Notes: a model not told the origin generated them from the sequence alone. A stretch of 64,000 nucleotides of DNA from Actinomadura montaniterrae (GCF_008923365.1 NZ_WBMR01000026.1:1-64000); one strand, 5' to 3'. Numbered from the stretch's first letter, positions 24,880 through 33,290 are shown. A program made the numbers and translations.

Positions 24880-26031
24880 TCAGGTCGACAGGATGGAGAC
24901 GGCGGCGACGCCCGGCGCGCCGTACAGCTGGGCGAGGCCGACCCGCGGCTCCCCGGCGACCTGCCGCTCGCCCGCCCGGCCGCGCATCTGCAGCACCAGT
25001 TCGCGGACCTGCCGCAGGCCGGAGGCGCCGACCGGTTCGCCGTTGGCGATCAGGCCGCCGTCGGTGTTGACCGGGAGCCTGCCGCCCGGCGCGGTGGCGC
25101 CGGAGGCGATGAGCTCGTTCTGCTCGCCGTCCCGGCAGAGCCCGACCTCGGCCATGTGGATGACCTCGGCGCCGGCGTCGGTGTCCTGGAGCTGGGCGAT
25201 CTGGACGTCCTCCGGGCCGATCCCGGCCGCCTCGTACGCGGCCTTGGCGGCGTCGACGGTCGGCGCCGGGACGTGGTCGGCCGCCACCGAGGCGGAGGGG
25301 GTGTGTACCTCGAACGCGCCGAACCGCCGCGTGCGGGTGACGACGCTGCGCAGGTAGACCGGCTTGTCGGTGTAGCGGTGCGCCACGTCCGCGCTGCAGA
25401 CCACCAGCGCCGCCGCGCCCTCGTTGGGGCTGCAGAACATGTACTGGGTCAGCGGGTAGTTCAGCATCCGCGATCCCAGGATCTGCTCCGGCGACAGCGG
25501 CTTGCGCCGGTGCGCGTTGGGGTTCAGCTCGCCGTTGCGGTAGTTCTTGGCGGCGACCTCGGCGAGGGTCCGGTGCGTGATGCCGTGGTCGTGCATGTAG
25601 CGGTTGATCTTCATGCCGAAGAACTTTGTGGTGAGGAACAGCCCCATCTCCCCGTACCAGGACGGGCAGCCGTACTCGCGCGGATCGGCGGTGAACGCGC
25701 CGGACTCGTGCTTGTCCATGCCCAGGACGAGGCCGATCTCGTGCTGCCCGAGCCGGATCGTCTGGGCGGCCAGGGCCAGCGCGCTGCCGGCGGTCGCGCA
25801 GCCGTTGTAGACGTTGGTGAACTGCACGCCGGTCAGCCCGAGCTCGGCGACGACGGCGTCCGGCTGGTCGACCTCGTAACTGCCGCCCACCGCGAACTGC
25901 ACGTCCGTCCACTTCAGGCCCGCGTCGGCGAGGGCGTCGCGGGCCGCCTCGGCGCCCATCGTCAGCGCCGGCTTGCCGGGGAAGCGGCCGAACCGGTGGA
26001 TCCCCACTCCGATGATCGCGACGTCAGGCAT
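24880..26031 (-). CDS. Thiolase-fold lipid-transfer-type protein (Ltp-like aldolase subunit)
   Basis: A 383-residue thiolase-fold protein of the nonspecific lipid-transfer/SCP-x thiolase branch: IIGVGIHRFGRFPGKP start, FTNVYNGCATAGSALALAAQTI (Cys in the nucleophile region), MFCSPNEGAAALVVCSADVA and C-terminal LPVNTDGGLIANGEPVGASGLRQV. It directly follows, with 8-bp overlap, a DUF35 OB-fold gene. In steroid degradation such Ltp/DUF35 pairs are retro-aldolases that release acetyl- or propionyl-CoA from beta-hydroxyacyl-CoA. Aldolase rather than thiolase activity is therefore inferred. Motif A controls the pair. Confidence 0.85.
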   Translation of the reverse strand: MPDVAIIGVGIHRFGRFPGKPALTMGAEAARDALADAGLKWTDVQFAVGGSYEVDQPDAVVAELGLTGVQFTNVYNGCATAGSALALAAQTIRLGQHEIGLVLGMDKHESGAFTADPREYGCPSWYGEMGLFLTTKFFGMKINRYMHDHGITHRTLAEVAAKNYRNGELNPNAHRRKPLSPEQILGSRMLNYPLTQYMFCSPNEGAAALVVCSADVAHRYTDKPVYLRSVVTRTRRFGAFEVHTPSASVAADHVPAPTVDAAKAAYEAAGIGPEDVQIAQLQDTDAGAEVIHMAEVGLCRDGEQNELIASGATAPGGRLPVNTDGGLIANGEPVGASGLRQVRELVLQMRGRAGERQVAGEPRVGLAQLYGAPGVAAVSILST

Positions 26032-26461
26032 GCTCGGCCCCTTCCGGACGGAACGCGAAGGTGATGATCTCCCGGCCGTCCTCGCCGGTCCGGAACGGCA
26101 GCGTGACCAGCCGCATCGGCATGCCGAACTCCAGGTCGTCCTGCGCGCAGCCGGTGAGGAGGGTCTCCACGCGCAGCTCGCCGGGCAGCTCGACCACGCC
26201 CACCAGCCAGGGCTCGAACGGGTCGGTGCCGGCGAACTCGCCGCGGAACGGCGCCTTGGGCGGGAAGCCCTGCGACGTCCACGTCCACAGCGTTCCCGAA
26301 CGGCTCAGCAGCGCGCGCTCCACGGCGGCCGCGCCGCACCGCGCGCAGCCGGCGCGCAGCGGGAACACGTGCGTCCCGCACTCCGCGCACCTGCCGCCGA
26401 TCAGCCGGGGCTCGTCGGCGGGCCAGGTGAACAGGTCGTCGGCGATGGGGACCGGTGCCAT
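26024..26461 (-). CDS. DUF35 zinc-ribbon/OB-fold protein (ChsH2-C-like)
   Basis: A 145-residue protein. The N-terminal zinc ribbon has Cys25, Cys28, Cys39 and Cys42 (CAECGTHVFPLRAGCARC). It is followed by an OB-fold with TLWTWTSQGFPPKAPF, WLVGVVELPGELRVETLL and FGMPMRLVTLPF. DUF35 proteins bind acyl-CoA and team with thiolase-fold partners. The ATG at 26461 follows AAGGAG and the gene overlaps the thiolase-fold gene by 8 bp, supporting a stoichiometric complex. An upstream in-frame start at 26515 was rejected because it would lie over the operator/promoter region. Confidence 0.87.
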   Translation of the reverse strand: MAPVPIADDLFTWPADEPRLIGGRCAECGTHVFPLRAGCARCGAAAVERALLSRSGTLWTWTSQGFPPKAPFRGEFAGTDPFEPWLVGVVELPGELRVETLLTGCAQDDLEFGMPMRLVTLPFRTGEDGREIITFAFRPEGAEHA

Positions 26462-26521
26462 CTCATCTCCTTGCCTCCCCGCGCGCCGCGCGTCCGGGGC
26501 TCGCTGCCCGGTCATCCTATA

Positions 26522-26537
26522 CTGACGTCGACGTCAA
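26522..26537. promoter_or_regulatory. Motif A operator 4 (DUF35/Ltp unit)
   Basis: CTGACGTCGACGTCAA is the best copy of motif A: 15 of 16 positions. Read on the minus strand it is directly followed by TATAGG, a -10-like box, 61 bp before the DUF35 ATG. The neighbouring site at 26600 serves the divergent gene, so each direction has its own operator. Confidence 0.85.
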
Positions 26538-26590
26538 ATAAAGGTCGAAGCGCCCGATGCCCCGTCGCATGGGTGATGTTCCCGAAGGCC

Positions 26591-26619
26591 TTGACATTAT
26601 CGACGTCGAAGTCATAACT
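26591..26619 (+). promoter_or_regulatory. Promoter of the SnoaL-like gene containing motif A operator 5
   Basis: TTGACA (26591-26596) and ATAACT (26614-26619) are spaced by 17 bp. The spacer holds TCGACGTCGAAGTCAT (26600-26615), matching motif A at 13 of 16 positions. Repressor bound here would occupy the core promoter. The gene starts at 26652. Confidence 0.72.
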
Positions 26620-26651
26620 AGCCTCATACGAGCGAAAGGACGGGACGTGCC

Positions 26652-27032
26652 ATGCCGAACGGTGACGGGGTCCTCGCCGCGGTGACCAGGCTGCAGGCCG
26701 ACTACGCGCGGTACGTCGACGGAGGCCAGGCGATGGCGTGGAGCGCGCTCTACGGCTCGCGGGGCGTGCTGACGCTCTCCGACGGCCGGGAGGTCGGCGG
26801 CGCGGAGGAGCTGGCCGCGTTCGCGGCGCGGGCGCCGCAGGGCGTCCACCTCCAGGGCGTGCCCAGCGTCGAGGAGCGCGACGACGGCGACATCGACTCG
26901 GTGGCGCCCTTCCTGTTCGTCAACGCCGAGAACGGCTCCATGATCGCCGGCACCTACCGGGACCGCATGACCTGGGAGGACGGCCGCCTGGTGTTCGCGA
27001 AGCGGCACATCGACATGAAGCGGTCCCTGTAG
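26652..27032 (+). CDS. SnoaL/NTF2-like protein
   Basis: A 126-residue protein with the NTF2-like pattern AVTRLQADYARYVDGGQAMAWSALYGSRGVLTL and closing strand GTYRDRMTWEDGRLVFAKRHIDMK. Similar in layout to the protein at 16185 but shorter and not closely identical. It could be an isomerase, dehydratase or binding protein for a pathway intermediate. The ATG follows GAAAGGACGGG. It is the first gene of a short plus unit with the TetR gene 54 bp downstream, each with its own motif A site. Confidence 0.78.
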   Translation: MPNGDGVLAAVTRLQADYARYVDGGQAMAWSALYGSRGVLTLSDGREVGGAEELAAFAARAPQGVHLQGVPSVEERDDGDIDSVAPFLFVNAENGSMIAGTYRDRMTWEDGRLVFAKRHIDMKRSL

Positions 27033-27053
27033 CGCGGGTACGGCATCATGGTT

Positions 27054-27069
27054 CCGACGTCGAGTTCAT
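27054..27069. promoter_or_regulatory. Motif A operator 6 (TetR autoregulation)
   Basis: CCGACGTCGAGTTCAT matches motif A at 11 of 16 positions, with the left half intact and the right half degenerate. It lies 17 bp before the TetR ATG. A weaker site is expected for autoregulation of a repressor. Confidence 0.62.
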
Positions 27070-27086
27070 CGTTTTGGAGGACCGGG

Positions 27087-27746
27087 ATGGATCCAGAGCC
27101 TCGTTCCGCGAAGGGCCGCCGGACGCGGGCGCGCCTGGTCGAGGCGGGCAAGACCGTGTTCGAGCGCGACGGCTTCCTCCAGGCGCGGATCACCGACATC
27201 GCCACCGAGGCCGGCGTCTCGCACGGGTCGTTCTACCACTACTTCGACTCCAAGGAATCGCTCTTCCGGGAGATCGCCGAGGAGGTCGAGGTCCGCCTGG
27301 TCTCGATGGACGACATCCCGCAGGCCGACGACGCCGGCCCGATCGAGCGCATCCGCGCCGCCAACAGGGCCTACCTGTCCGCGTACCGGAAGGAGGCCCC
27401 GATCATGCGGGTGATCGAGGAGGTCAGCCGGTACGACGAGGACGTCCGCAAGGTGCGGTCCAAGCGCGACGACTACCTGGCGGCCCGCCTGGAGTCGGCG
27501 ATCAAGCGGCTGCAGGCGGACGGGCTGGCGGACAAGCGGATCGACGAGCGCTACGCCGCCACCGCGCTCGGCGGCATGGTCGCCAAGTTCGCCGAGATGA
27601 TGTTCATCGGCGGCGCGCGCTTCGCCATGAACGAGGCGGTCGAGCAGCTCACGCTGCTGTGGGCCAACGCGCTCGGCCTCAGCCCGGACGCCGACAGCAG
27701 GCCCCGCCCTAGGAGCGGGAAGCCCGCCAAGGCCGCGAAGGCCTGA
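27087..27746 (+). CDS. TetR family regulator, likely master repressor of the motif A regulon
   Basis: A 219-residue TetR protein. The HTH occupies about residues 34-54 (ITDIATEAGVSHGSFYHYFDSKESLF), matching the family closely. The C-terminal domain contains EVSRYDEDVRKVRSKRDDYLAARLESAIKRLQADGLADKRIDERY, of the kind seen in acyl-CoA-responsive regulators. It is the only regulator inside the motif A territory and is centrally placed, with a motif A copy 17 bp upstream. An effector such as a pathway CoA ester is inferred. GGAGG lies 7 bp before the ATG. Confidence 0.9.
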   Translation: MDPEPRSAKGRRTRARLVEAGKTVFERDGFLQARITDIATEAGVSHGSFYHYFDSKESLFREIAEEVEVRLVSMDDIPQADDAGPIERIRAANRAYLSAYRKEAPIMRVIEEVSRYDEDVRKVRSKRDDYLAARLESAIKRLQADGLADKRIDERYAATALGGMVAKFAEMMFIGGARFAMNEAVEQLTLLWANALGLSPDADSRPRPRSGKPAKAAKA

Positions 27747-27802
27747 CCGTTCCCGCTCCCAGCACCGTTCCCGCTCTCGTTCCCGGCACCGTTCCCGCTC
27801 CC
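27746..27802. repeat. Three direct copies of ACCGTTCCCGCTCCC
   Basis: ACCGTTCCCGCTCCC occurs at 27746 and 27788, with a variant ACCGTTCCCGCTCTCGTTCCC at 27764. The array starts in the TetR stop codon and fills the 72-bp gap to the convergent thiolase gene. It has no strong hairpin, so it does not look like a classical terminator. Confidence 0.75.
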
Positions 27803-27818
27803 GGTGCGGGGCGCGCCG

Positions 27819-29033
27819 TCAGTTCCGCACCCGCTCGAACACCGCGGCGATGCCCTGGCCGCCGCCGATGCACAGGGTCTCCAGGCCGTACCGCGCGTCG
27901 CGGCGCTCCATCTCGCGCAGGAGCGTCGCGACGATCCGGGCGCCGGTCGCGCCGACCGGATGGCCGAGCGAGATGCCCGAGCCGTTGACGTTGAGCCGCT
28001 CGAAGTCGGCCGACGCGAAGTCCCACTCCCGCGTCACCGCAAGGGCCTGCGCCGCGAACGCCTCGTTCAGCTCGATGAGGTCCATGTCGGCCAGCGTGAG
28101 GCCCGCCGCGTCGAGGGCCCGGCGCGTCGCCGGCACCGGCCCGATGCCCATGAGGTGGGGCGGGACTCCGGCCGTCGCCGTCGACACCACGCGCGCGAGC
28201 GGCCGCAGTCCGTGCTCGGCGGCGAACTCGGGGGTCGTGACCAGGCAGGCGGCGGCACCGTCGTTCTGCCCGCTGGCGTTGCCCGCCGTGACCGTCGCCT
28301 CGGCGTCGTCCCTCCCCATGACGGGGCGCAGGGCGGCCAGCTTCTCGAGGGAGACGTCGCGGCGCGGGTGCTCGTCGGTGTCGACGACCGTGTCCCCCTT
28401 CCTGTCGCTCACCGTGACCGGGACGATCTCCTCGGCGAACGCGCCGCGGTCCTGGGCGTCCAGCGCCCGGCGGTGCGAGGCGTAGGCCATCTCGTCCTGC
28501 TCCGCGCGGCCGATCTTGTACTCGCGGCGCAGGTTCTCGGCGGTCTCCAGCATCCCGCCGGGGACGGGGTGGTTCCGGCCGCCCGCGGTCGTCCGGCCGC
28601 GCGTCAGGGTGTCGGTCAGCGTGATGTCCCCGGCCCGCGACCCCCAGCGCGCCGTCAGCGAGTAGTGCGGGGCCTGCGACATGTTCTCGGCGCCGCCCGC
28701 GATGATCGCCTGCGCCGCGCCGGAGCGGATCATCGCCGCCGCGTACACCACGGCCTGCAGGCCGGATCCGCAGCGCCGGTCGATCTGGACGCCGGGCACG
28801 GTCGCCGGCAGGCCCGCGTCGAGCGCGATGACCCGCCCGATCGCGGGCGCCTCGGCGGTGCCGTAGCAGTGCCCGAACACGACGTCGTCGACGAGCGAGC
28901 CGTCCAGCCCGCTCCGCTCGATCAGCGCCCGGACCACCGTCACGCCCAGGTCCTGGACGGGGACCGTCCGCAGGGCGCCGCCGAACCGGCCTATCGGGGT
29001 CCGCAGCGGCTGGCAGATCACGGCCTCGTTCAT
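27819..29033 (-). CDS. Acetyl-CoA acyltransferase (thiolase)
   Basis: A 404-residue genuine thiolase, with nucleophile Cys88 in QIDRRCGSGLQAVVYAA, NEAFAAQALAVTRE, the His motif NGSGISLGHPVGATGARI and the second catalytic Cys in ETLCIGGGQGIAAVFE. All four catalytic blocks are intact, so it should cleave a beta-ketoacyl-CoA with CoA. This contrasts with the three Ltp-like thiolase-fold proteins in the window. It is the second gene after the CaiB gene, with which it overlaps by 4 bp, under the motif A site at 30345. Confidence 0.93.
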   Translation of the reverse strand: MNEAVICQPLRTPIGRFGGALRTVPVQDLGVTVVRALIERSGLDGSLVDDVVFGHCYGTAEAPAIGRVIALDAGLPATVPGVQIDRRCGSGLQAVVYAAAMIRSGAAQAIIAGGAENMSQAPHYSLTARWGSRAGDITLTDTLTRGRTTAGGRNHPVPGGMLETAENLRREYKIGRAEQDEMAYASHRRALDAQDRGAFAEEIVPVTVSDRKGDTVVDTDEHPRRDVSLEKLAALRPVMGRDDAEATVTAGNASGQNDGAAACLVTTPEFAAEHGLRPLARVVSTATAGVPPHLMGIGPVPATRRALDAAGLTLADMDLIELNEAFAAQALAVTREWDFASADFERLNVNGSGISLGHPVGATGARIVATLLREMERRDARYGLETLCIGGGQGIAAVFERVRN

Positions 29034-30280
29034 GACTCTCCTGACTGGTCGTGGGCCGGCCGGGGCGGCACCGCGCCGGCCCGGCGGAGTTCGTCCTGCG
29101 CTTCGGGGGTGAAGCCCAGGTCGGTGAGGATCGCGGCGGTGTGCTCGCCGAGGGCGGGGACGTCCTCCAGCGGCGTGGTCCACGCGGGGCTGATGACGGG
29201 CGGGAGCAGCGACGCCAGCGGCCCGACCGGCGACCCGACCTCGCGCCAGCGGCCGCGCGCGGTGAGCTGCGGGTGGTCGACGACCTCGGTGACCCGGTTG
29301 AACTCGGCGTTCCCGATGCCGGCCGCGTCGGCGCGCGCGCAGATCTCGGCGAGGTCGAGAGTCGATGCCCAGGCGCCGACGGCCTCGTCGAGCCTGCCGC
29401 GCTGCGCGCAGCGCTGCGGGGTGGTGGCGAGGGACGGGTCGTCGGCGAGGTCCGGGCGGCCGATGAGGTCGCGGGCCAGGCGCTGCCATTCGGCGTCGTT
29501 CGTGGTGCCGAGCACGACGGTGCGCCCGTCCTTGGTCGGGTAGGCGTTGTACGGGGCGACGATGGGGGAGGACATGCCGATCGGCGCCCGCTCCTCGCCG
29601 GTGTAGCGGGCGTACAGCAGGGCGAACCCGAGGAAGTCGGCCGCGGTGTCGAACATGCTCACCTGCAGGGCGGCGCCGGCGCCCGTGCGGGCGCGCGCGA
29701 GCAGCGCGGCCATGATGCCGGCCGCGGCCTGCATCGCGGTCCCGATGTCGGCGATGGGGATGCCCGGCTTGGCGGGCGCGTCGGCCTGGCCGGTCGCGGC
29801 GCACGACCCGCTCTCGGCCTGGACGAGCAGGTCGTAGGCGCGGCGGTGGTCGAGCGGCCCGCCGGTGCCGTAGCCGGAGATGTCGACGGCCACCATCGAC
29901 GGGTACCGCTCGGCGAGCGTCGCCGCGTCGAGGCCGAGGCGGCGGGCGGAGCCGGGCGCGAGGTTCTGCACGACGACGTCGGCGCGTTCGAGCAGCCGGT
30001 CGAGGACGGGCCGGGCCTCGGGGCGCTTGCAGTCCAGCGCCAGGGACCGCTTGTTGCGGTTCAGCCAGACGAAGTAGGTCGCCATGCCGCCGGCGGCGTC
30101 GTCGAACCACCGGGTGAGGTCGCCCGTGCGCGGGTGCTCGACCTTGACGACCTCCGCGCCGAGGTCGGCGAGCATGCGCGTGCAGTAGGGCGCCGACACC
30201 GCCTGCTCGAAGCTCACCACGACCGTGCCGGCGAGAGGCGGGGCCGGCGGCGGGGGCTGGGTGGCTGGCCTGTCGGGCAT
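29030..30280 (-). CDS. CaiB/BaiF family (class III) CoA-transferase
   Basis: A 416-residue protein. N-terminal LAGTVVVSFEQAVSAPYCTRMLADLGAEVVKVE with the CoA-binding NRNKRSLALD segment, and the catalytic Asp in GGPLDHRRAYDLLVQAESG. Class III enzymes move CoA between carboxylic acids without ATP, or racemise alpha-methylacyl-CoA (AMACR branch). Here the closely related AMACR function is possible because steroid and branched-chain pathways need epimerisation. It is first in the unit with the thiolase. Motif A lies 64 bp upstream. Confidence 0.9.
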   Translation of the reverse strand: MPDRPATQPPPPAPPLAGTVVVSFEQAVSAPYCTRMLADLGAEVVKVEHPRTGDLTRWFDDAAGGMATYFVWLNRNKRSLALDCKRPEARPVLDRLLERADVVVQNLAPGSARRLGLDAATLAERYPSMVAVDISGYGTGGPLDHRRAYDLLVQAESGSCAATGQADAPAKPGIPIADIGTAMQAAAGIMAALLARARTGAGAALQVSMFDTAADFLGFALLYARYTGEERAPIGMSSPIVAPYNAYPTKDGRTVVLGTTNDAEWQRLARDLIGRPDLADDPSLATTPQRCAQRGRLDEAVGAWASTLDLAEICARADAAGIGNAEFNRVTEVVDHPQLTARGRWREVGSPVGPLASLLPPVISPAWTTPLEDVPALGEHTAAILTDLGFTPEAQDELRRAGAVPPRPAHDQSGES

Positions 30281-30344
30281 GGGGCTCCTCCGTCGGTGGT
30301 GCGGTCGCCCGGTCCGGGTCCGGCCGCGTCCGGTCAGTCTAACT

Positions 30345-30360
30345 TTGACGTCGATGTCGA
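30345..30360. promoter_or_regulatory. Motif A operator 7 (CoA-transferase/thiolase unit)
   Basis: TTGACGTCGATGTCGA matches motif A at 14 of 16 positions. On the minus strand it is followed after a few bases by TTAGAC, a possible -10, 64 bp before the CaiB ATG. The divergent hydratase promoter 70 bp away has a separate site. Confidence 0.8.
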
Positions 30361-30400
30361 TCTACTCCGCGTCGTCCGCGGTGTCCGGGCGGGCGGGCCA

Positions 30401-30428
30401 TTGACCCTGGCGACCGCGTCATTATAAT
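30401..30428 (+). promoter_or_regulatory. Promoter of the enoyl-CoA hydratase operon
   Basis: TTGACC (30401-30406) and a perfect TATAAT (30423-30428) with 16-bp spacing. This is the clearest promoter of the window. The predicted start lies about 30435, only a few bases before the ATG at 30439. Confidence 0.8.
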
Positions 30429-30429
30429 T

Positions 30430-30445
30430 TCGACGTCTATGTCAA
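30430..30445. promoter_or_regulatory. Motif A operator 8, overlapping a start codon
   Basis: TCGACGTCTATGTCAA matches motif A at 13 of 16 positions. It starts right after the TATAAT box, covers the predicted transcription start and includes the ATG of the hydratase gene. Confidence 0.78.
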
Positions 30446-31308
30446 ATCATTCGGGCGAGGCCCTGCCGACGGGCACCGCGCACCTGCTCGCCGCGCGGGC
30501 CGGCGGCGTGCTGACGCTCACGCTGAACCGTCCGGAGGTCCGCAACGCGTTCTCGCGGGAGATGCTCGACGGCCTCGCCGCGATGCTGGACTTCGCCGCC
30601 GCGTCGGACGACGTCCGGGCCGTGGTGATCGCCGGGGCCGGCGGCGCCTTCTGCGCGGGCGGCGACCTCGCCAAGCTCGCGGCGGGGGAGAGCATCTTCG
30701 GCCCCGCAGGCGATCCGGGCGAGCGGCTGGGCGCCCAGAAGGCGCTGCAGCGCGCGACGGTCGTCCGGCTCCGGGAGCTGGCGAAACCGTCCGTCGCGCT
30801 CGTCGAGGGCGCGGCCGTCGGCGCCGGGCTCGGCCTCGCGCTCGCCTGCGACCTGCGCTACGCCGGAGCGTCCGCGACGCTCCGCACGGGCTTCGGCCGG
30901 ATCGGGCTGGCCGGCGACTTCGGCTGCACCTGGCAGCTGACCCGCCTGCTCGGCGCGTCGCGGGCCCTCGAACTGCTCTACCTCTCGCCGCCGCTGAGCG
31001 CTGCCCGCGCGCAGGAGCTCGGCCTCGTCAACGAGGCCGTCGCCGACGACGAGCTGGCGGCTCACGTCTCCAGGACGGCCGCACGGCTGGCCGCCCTCTC
31101 GCCGGACGCGGTCCGGGCCATGAAGGAGCACGTGGCCCGCGCCCACGACCACGACCTAGCGGACTGCGCGGACGCGGAGGCCGCGTGGCACGTCCGGCTC
31201 CTGGAGTCCGGCGCCCACCGCGACGCCGTCCGCGCGATCGCGCACGGCCGCCCCCGCGCCGCGCGCACCTCCTCCGAACCCCAGAACCCGGGAGCGAAAC
31301 GACCATGA
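30439..31308 (+). CDS. Enoyl-CoA hydratase/isomerase family protein
   Basis: A 289-residue crotonase: LTLTLNRPEVRNAFSREML, GAGGAFCAGGDLAKLA and VEGAAVGAGLGLALACDLRY form the oxyanion hole. FGRIGLAGDFGCTWQL covers the active-site helix, where the second Glu of hydratases is Asp, as in several PaaG-like proteins. The C-terminus has a disordered RTSSEPQNPGAKRP tail that overlaps the next gene. No Shine-Dalgarno is seen, and TATAAT lies only 10 bp before the ATG, so the mRNA is probably leaderless. First gene of a four-gene unit (hydratase, SDR, ACAD, LLM oxidoreductase). Confidence 0.9.
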   Translation: MSNHSGEALPTGTAHLLAARAGGVLTLTLNRPEVRNAFSREMLDGLAAMLDFAAASDDVRAVVIAGAGGAFCAGGDLAKLAAGESIFGPAGDPGERLGAQKALQRATVVRLRELAKPSVALVEGAAVGAGLGLALACDLRYAGASATLRTGFGRIGLAGDFGCTWQLTRLLGASRALELLYLSPPLSAARAQELGLVNEAVADDELAAHVSRTAARLAALSPDAVRAMKEHVARAHDHDLADCADAEAAWHVRLLESGAHRDAVRAIAHGRPRAARTSSEPQNPGAKRP

Positions 31309-32069
31309 CGAACCTCGACGGCCGCGTCGCGCTGGTGACGGGCGCGGCCCGCGGCATCGGAGCGGAGATCGCCCGGACCTACGCCCGCGCCGGGGCCCGC
31401 GTCGGCGTCCTCGACCTCAAGGAGGACCTGACCGGGGAGACCGTGGCCGGGATCAGGGACGCGGGCGGGCAGGCCGTCGGCCTCGGCGCGGACGTCGCCG
31501 ACGCCGAGCAGGTCGACCGGGCCGTGCGGCGGCTCACCGAGGAGTTCGGCGGCCTCGACATCGTGGTCAACAACGCCGGCGTCACCCGGGACAACCTGCT
31601 GTTCAAGATGACCGAGGACGACTGGGACACCGTGGTGGCCGTGCACATGCGCGGGGTGTTCCTGGTGACCCGGGCCGCGCAGCGGATCATGGTCGAGCGG
31701 CGCTACGGGCGCGTGATCAACATCTCCTCGACCTCCGCGCTGGGCAACCGGGGCCAGGCGAACTACTCCGCCGCCAAGGCGGGGATCCAGGGCTTCACGC
31801 GGACGACCGCGATCGAGCTCGGCCCGTTCGGCATCACCGTCAACGCGATCGGGCCCGGCTACGTCGACACGGAGATGACCCGGGCGACCGCCGAGCGGCT
31901 CGGCGTCGCGGTGGACCAGCGGCTGGCTGAGGTGGCGGCGACCCTGCCGATGCGGCGCGTCGGCAAGCCCGCCGACATCGCCAACGCCGCGCTGTTCCTC
32001 GCCTCCGAGGACTCCGGGTTCGTGACCGGCCAGGTCCTCTACGTCGACGGCGGGCGCTCGGTGCGCTGA
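31305..32069 (+). CDS. SDR, FabG-type beta-hydroxyacyl dehydrogenase
   Basis: A 254-residue SDR with TGAARGIG (about residues 12-19), NNAG, INISSTSALGNRGQANYSAAKAG (catalytic Ser and YxxxK) and the C-terminal TGQVLYVDGG. The sequence is very close to the FabG pattern, and being between a hydratase and an ACAD it most likely oxidises a beta-hydroxyacyl-CoA. The Asp at the second beta strand (VLDLKED) points to NAD. ATGA overlap with the hydratase gene. Confidence 0.9.
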   Translation: MTNLDGRVALVTGAARGIGAEIARTYARAGARVGVLDLKEDLTGETVAGIRDAGGQAVGLGADVADAEQVDRAVRRLTEEFGGLDIVVNNAGVTRDNLLFKMTEDDWDTVVAVHMRGVFLVTRAAQRIMVERRYGRVINISSTSALGNRGQANYSAAKAGIQGFTRTTAIELGPFGITVNAIGPGYVDTEMTRATAERLGVAVDQRLAEVAATLPMRRVGKPADIANAALFLASEDSGFVTGQVLYVDGGRSVR

Positions 32070-32096
32070 GGTGGAAGAACCGATCGAGGAGTTCGC

Positions 32097-33290
32097 ATGA
32101 GCCAGGACACCGCCCCCGAGGCCACCACCACCGACGACGCTCTCACCGACGACGAACTGCGTACGGCCGTCCGTGAGGTGGCCGAGCGGTTCGATGACGC
32201 GTACTGGGCCGAGGTCGATCAGGAGACCAGGTTCCCCTGGGAGTTCTACAAGGCGTTCGCCGAGGCAGGCTGGCTCGGCATCGCCATCCCCCGCGAGTAC
32301 GGCGGCGCGGGCATGGGCATCTCGGCGGCGTCGTCGATGATGTACGAGATCGCCGCGTCCGGGGCGGGCATGAACGGCTGCAGCCCGTTCCACCTCACGA
32401 TCTTCGGCCTCAACCTGGTGGCGCGGCACGGCGGCGACCGGCTGTGCCGCGAGCTGCTGCCCGACGCCGCGACCGGCGACCTGCACGTCTGCTTCGCCAT
32501 CACCGAGCCGGACGCCGGGTCCGACACCGGCCGCATCCGCACCTTCGCCCGCCGGGACGGCTCCGACTACGTGATCAACGGCCGGAAGGTCTGGATCACC
32601 AAGGCGGCGCAGTCGCAGAAGGCGGTGCTGCTCGCGCGGACGAGCGAGCCGCGCGAGGGCAGGCGGCGGACCGACGGGCTGTCGATGTTCGTCGTCGACC
32701 TGACCGGCGGCGAGGTCGAGATGCGGGCGATCCCGAAGATGGGCCGCAACGCGGTCTCCTCCTACGAGCTGTTCATGGACGACTTCCGCGTCCCCGGATC
32801 GGCGCTGGTCGGCGAGGAGGGACGCGGGTTCACCTACCTGCTGGACGGCATCAACCCCGAGCGGATCCTGCTCGCGCACGAGTCGCTCGGCATCGGGCGG
32901 GCGGCGCTGCGCCGGGCGGTGCGGTACGCGGGGGAGCGGGTGGTGTTCGGCCGCCCGATCGGCCAGAACCAGGGGATCGCGTTCCCGCTCGCGGAGGCGT
33001 CGATGCGGCTGGACGCGGCGGAGCTGGCGGCGCGGCACGCCGCCGCCCGCTACGACGCCGGCGAACCGTGCGGCAAGGAGGCGAACACGGCGAAGTACCT
33101 GTGCGCCGACGCCGCCTTCGCAGCCGCCGACGCGGCCGTCCAGACGCACGGCGGTTTCGGGTACGCGCGGGAGTACCACGTCGAGCGCTACTTCCGGGAG
33201 TCCCGCCTGATGCGCATCGCCCCGGTCAGCCAGGAGATGGTGCTGAACTACATCAGCGAGCACGTCCTCGGCCTGCCCAAGTCCTACTGA
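32097..33290 (+). CDS. Acyl-CoA dehydrogenase lacking the usual C-terminal Glu motif
   Basis: A 397-residue ACAD: GIAIPREYGGAGMGIS, the FAD-binding CFAITEPDAGSDTGRIRTFA and INGRKVWITKAAQSQ, and TAKYLCADAAFAAADAAVQTHGGFGYAREYHVERYFRESRL. The usual YEGTSxIQ that carries the base Glu is replaced by RIAPVSQEMVLNYI, so the catalytic base must come from elsewhere (for example the short-chain/isovaleryl-type position) or the enzyme has another role. It follows the SDR by 27 bp in the motif A unit at 30439. Confidence 0.9.
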   Translation: MSQDTAPEATTTDDALTDDELRTAVREVAERFDDAYWAEVDQETRFPWEFYKAFAEAGWLGIAIPREYGGAGMGISAASSMMYEIAASGAGMNGCSPFHLTIFGLNLVARHGGDRLCRELLPDAATGDLHVCFAITEPDAGSDTGRIRTFARRDGSDYVINGRKVWITKAAQSQKAVLLARTSEPREGRRRTDGLSMFVVDLTGGEVEMRAIPKMGRNAVSSYELFMDDFRVPGSALVGEEGRGFTYLLDGINPERILLAHESLGIGRAALRRAVRYAGERVVFGRPIGQNQGIAFPLAEASMRLDAAELAARHAAARYDAGEPCGKEANTAKYLCADAAFAAADAAVQTHGGFGYAREYHVERYFRESRLMRIAPVSQEMVLNYISEHVLGLPKSY

